Shown here: in pieces, positions 6,955 to 8,099 of the stretch | Layout of the letters: the number at the start of each line of letters is the position of its first letter | How positions within the stretch are numbered: the first letter of the stretch is position 1 | Assembly (NCBI GenBank): GCA_026193675.1 | Contig: JAPHSO010000256.1 | Coordinates: 1 to 8,099, forward strand | Length of the DNA stretch: 8,099 nt | Direction of reading: 5' to 3' | Origin: Gammaproteobacteria bacterium | GTDB taxonomy: Bacteria > Pseudomonadota > Gammaproteobacteria > Thiohalomonadales > Thiohalomonadaceae | The notes under the pieces: generated by a model | What the model saw: only the letters and a program-made list of their open reading frames with translations | Databases searched by the model: none | What the model was told of the DNA's origin: nothing | Translations under genes and position numbers: made by a program

Positions 6955-7797
6955 ATGAAACGAGTTGGAGCCCATGTTAGTGCAGCAGGAGGTGTTGAGA
7001 ACGCCCCGCTGAATGCCCAGAAGATCGGCGCAAAAGCCTTTGCCCTGTTTACCAAGAGCCAACGTCAGTGGGCTGCCAAGCCACTGACCGAGAAGTCTAT
7101 TGAGGCCTTTAAGGCCAATCTCAAAGAGGTGGGTATCGCCCCTGAACATGTTCTGCCCCACGATAGTTATCTGATTAATCTGGGCCACCCTGAGCCAGAG
7201 GGTATCGAAAAATCACGCAATGCCTTTATCGATGAGATGCAGCGCTGTGCTCAGCTCGGTCTCAAGCTACTCAACTTCCATCCCGGCTCGCACCTGGGCA
7301 AAATTGATGAGGCGATCAGCCTCGACCGTGTTGCCGAGTCGATCAATATCGCCCTCGACCAGACCGAAGGGGTGACAGCGGTGATCGAAAATACCGCGGG
7401 TCAAGGGACCAACCTGGGTTACACCTTTGAGCATCTGGCCCATATCATTGATGGTGTTGAAGATAAGAGCCGTGTTGGCGTCTGTATCGATACCTGTCAC
7501 ACCTTCACTGCCGGTTATGATATGCGTACCCCCGAGACCTGTGAGCAGACCTTTGGTGATTTTGACCGGATTGTCGGCTTTAACTATCTGCGTGGAATGC
7601 ATCTTAACGACTCTAAGCCAGATCTTGGCTCCCGGGTTGACCGTCACCACAGTCTGGGACTTGGAAAGCTGGGGCTGGAGGTCTTCAAATACATCATGAA
7701 CAATGACCATTTTGATGAGATTCCGATGGTGCTAGAGACCATTGATGACACCATCTGGGCGCAAGAGATTGAGCTGCTCTACTCTTTTGAAAAGTAG
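6955..7797 (+). CDS. nfo: endonuclease IV (AP endonuclease, base excision repair)
   Basis: Endonuclease IV cleaves DNA 5' of abasic sites and removes blocked 3' ends during base excision repair in the cytoplasm. The 280-residue protein is a TIM-barrel AP endonuclease family 2 member, close to the usual length (E. coli Nfo has 285). All nine ligands of the three-zinc centre are present at E. coli numbering: H69, H109, E145, D179, H182, H216, D229, H231 and E261. They sit in the conserved contexts LPHDSY, NFHPGSH, VIENTAGQG, CIDTCH, MHLNDSK, DRHHSLG and VLETID. The N-terminus MKRVGAHVSAAGG is typical. ATG 6955 has AGGAG at 6944-6948, six bases upstream. No frameshift or missing residue is seen. 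The gene has its own leader and appears to be a single-gene unit with no functional tie to its neighbours. Confidence 0.98.
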   Translation: MKRVGAHVSAAGGVENAPLNAQKIGAKAFALFTKSQRQWAAKPLTEKSIEAFKANLKEVGIAPEHVLPHDSYLINLGHPEPEGIEKSRNAFIDEMQRCAQLGLKLLNFHPGSHLGKIDEAISLDRVAESINIALDQTEGVTAVIENTAGQGTNLGYTFEHLAHIIDGVEDKSRVGVCIDTCHTFTAGYDMRTPETCEQTFGDFDRIVGFNYLRGMHLNDSKPDLGSRVDRHHSLGLGKLGLEVFKYIMNNDHFDEIPMVLETIDDTIWAQEIELLYSFEK

Positions 7798-7815
7798 CTG
7801 ATAAAACCTGTAAAA

Positions 7816-7838
7816 TTCAGGGACAAATAGCCCCTGAA
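7816..7838 (+). terminator. candidate terminator hairpin after nfo
   Basis: TTCAGGG (7816-7822) and CCCTGAA (7832-7838) form a perfect seven-bp stem around a nine-base loop, beginning 18 bases after the nfo stop. Only a weak T-rich tail follows (GTTTTATT at 7846-7853), so termination may be partial. It lies upstream of the candidate dsrA promoter, as a boundary between transcription units should. Confidence 0.45.
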
Positions 7839-7868
7839 ATACTACGTTTTATTAATTAAATCAAATAG

Positions 7869-7897
7869 TTGACATTACCACAGCAATTCACTAAGTT
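7869..7897 (+). promoter_or_regulatory. candidate dsrA promoter
   Basis: A consensus -35 hexamer TTGACA (7869-7874) is followed after 17 bases by TAAGTT (7892-7897), a poor -10 (three of six). Transcription would start near 7904. A better -10-like hexamer, TATGAT (7931-7936), lies nearer the gene but has no -35 at the right distance; it would need an activator. Either way the inverted repeat at 7912-7932 overlaps or adjoins the start site. Confidence 0.35.
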
Positions 7898-7911
7898 ATT
7901 CGCCATGGTAG

Positions 7912-7932
7912 TAAGAATAAAACCGATTCTTA
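7912..7932. repeat. perfect TAAGAAT-N7-ATTCTTA inverted repeat upstream of dsrA
   Basis: TAAGAAT (7912-7918) and ATTCTTA (7926-7932) are exact reverse complements with a seven-base spacer, so the half-site centres are 14 bases apart. It ends 35 bases before the dsrA start codon. The A+T-rich stem and no following U-run make a terminator unlikely; a protein operator is more plausible. It does not match FNR, Fur or NsrR consensus sequences well enough to name the regulator. Confidence 0.6.
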
Positions 7933-7967
7933 TGATCCCCAGAATTTAGAAATTTGGAGATAATGTT

Positions 7968-8099
7968 ATGGCTAAAAAACAGTATGAAACTCCCCTGCTC
8001 GACCAGCTGGAAAGCGGCCCATGGCCCAGCTTTGTAACCGGTCTGAAGCGTCTAGCTAACGATAACGACATGATGGTTGACCTGATGGGTCAGCTCGAG
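7968..8099 (+). CDS. dsrA: dissimilatory sulfite reductase alpha subunit, N-terminal part (3' end outside window)
   Basis: Only the first 44 codons are visible and the frame is open to the right edge. The start MAKKQYETPLLDQLESGPWP and the following SFVTGLKRLA match the DsrA N-terminus; the TP-LLDQLESGPWPSFV core is shared with sulfate-reducer DsrA. The ending DNDMMVDLMGQLE resembles, as I recall it, DsrA of sulfur oxidisers, where the enzyme runs in reverse and oxidises sulfur-derived sulfide to sulfite with siroheme and iron-sulfur clusters in an alpha2beta2 complex in the cytoplasm. The siroheme and cluster motifs are beyond the edge, so the direction of the enzyme cannot be decided here. 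ATG 7968 has GGAG at 7956-7959, eight bases upstream. dsrA is normally the first gene of the dsr operon, which fits the promoter-like region in front of it. Confidence 0.88.
   Translation, partial: MAKKQYETPLLDQLESGPWPSFVTGLKRLANDNDMMVDLMGQLE

Noticed and set aside
7267..7710. 147-codon open frame on the minus strand inside nfo
   Set aside because: It is fully antisense to a gene with every catalytic residue intact, has no recognisable domain and no ribosome site; it is a shadow of nfo codon use.
7869..7886. FNR-type box at the dsrA -35 region
   Set aside because: TTGAC is followed by CCACA rather than ATCAA at the required distance, so only one half-site is present.

Overview
The window looks like a chromosomal segment of a sulfur-oxidising gammaproteobacterium-like organism of moderate G+C. 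The main clue is the last gene, whose 44 visible codons match the N-terminus of DsrA, the alpha subunit of dissimilatory sulfite reductase. It lies beside a c-type cytochrome cluster and a heme-linked sensor, which suits a respiratory, redox-responsive bacterium. The species assignment is inference; a sulfate reducer is less likely from the company the gene keeps but is not excluded by 44 residues. All genes are on the + strand. No tRNA, rRNA, CRISPR array, insertion sequence or phage gene was seen.

Region 1 (1-3177) reads as one operon running in from the left edge. It holds the C-terminal part of a SHP/DUF1924-type cytochrome c, a complete diheme cytochrome c (DHC), a small secreted PepSY-domain protein, an OmpR-family response regulator and a sensor histidine kinase. 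SHP and DHC are known redox partners: DHC passes electrons to SHP, whose heme can bind small gases. The PepSY gene abuts the regulator with no gap. I infer an envelope electron-transfer module carrying its own two-component system. The kinase has a non-standard H-box (HTLKGPL).

Region 2 (3178-6852) starts with a 240-base intergenic stretch. It contains an FNR-like box (TTGAT-N4-TTCAA), a candidate -10 element about 41 bases further on, and a perfect 10-bp inverted repeat that brackets that -10. It drives an 1144-residue membrane protein: TM, periplasmic heme-binding (CIKCH) DUF3365/Tll0287-like sensor, TM, four PAS domains, GAF, and a complete HD-GYP domain. The simplest reading is a redox- or gas-sensing c-di-GMP phosphodiesterase.

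Region 3 (6853-7797) is a structured 102-base gap with nested inverted repeats, then nfo (endonuclease IV) with all nine metal ligands at the E. coli positions. Region 4 (7798-8099) has a terminator-like hairpin, a TTGACA promoter candidate, a perfect 7-7-7 inverted repeat (TAAGAAT-N7-ATTCTTA), and the start of dsrA, which runs off the right edge.

The most interesting material is the combination of two separate heme-linked signalling routes (one to transcription, one to c-di-GMP) next to the sulfur-oxidation locus, and the two unexplained palindromes in the promoter regions of the HD-GYP gene and dsrA.
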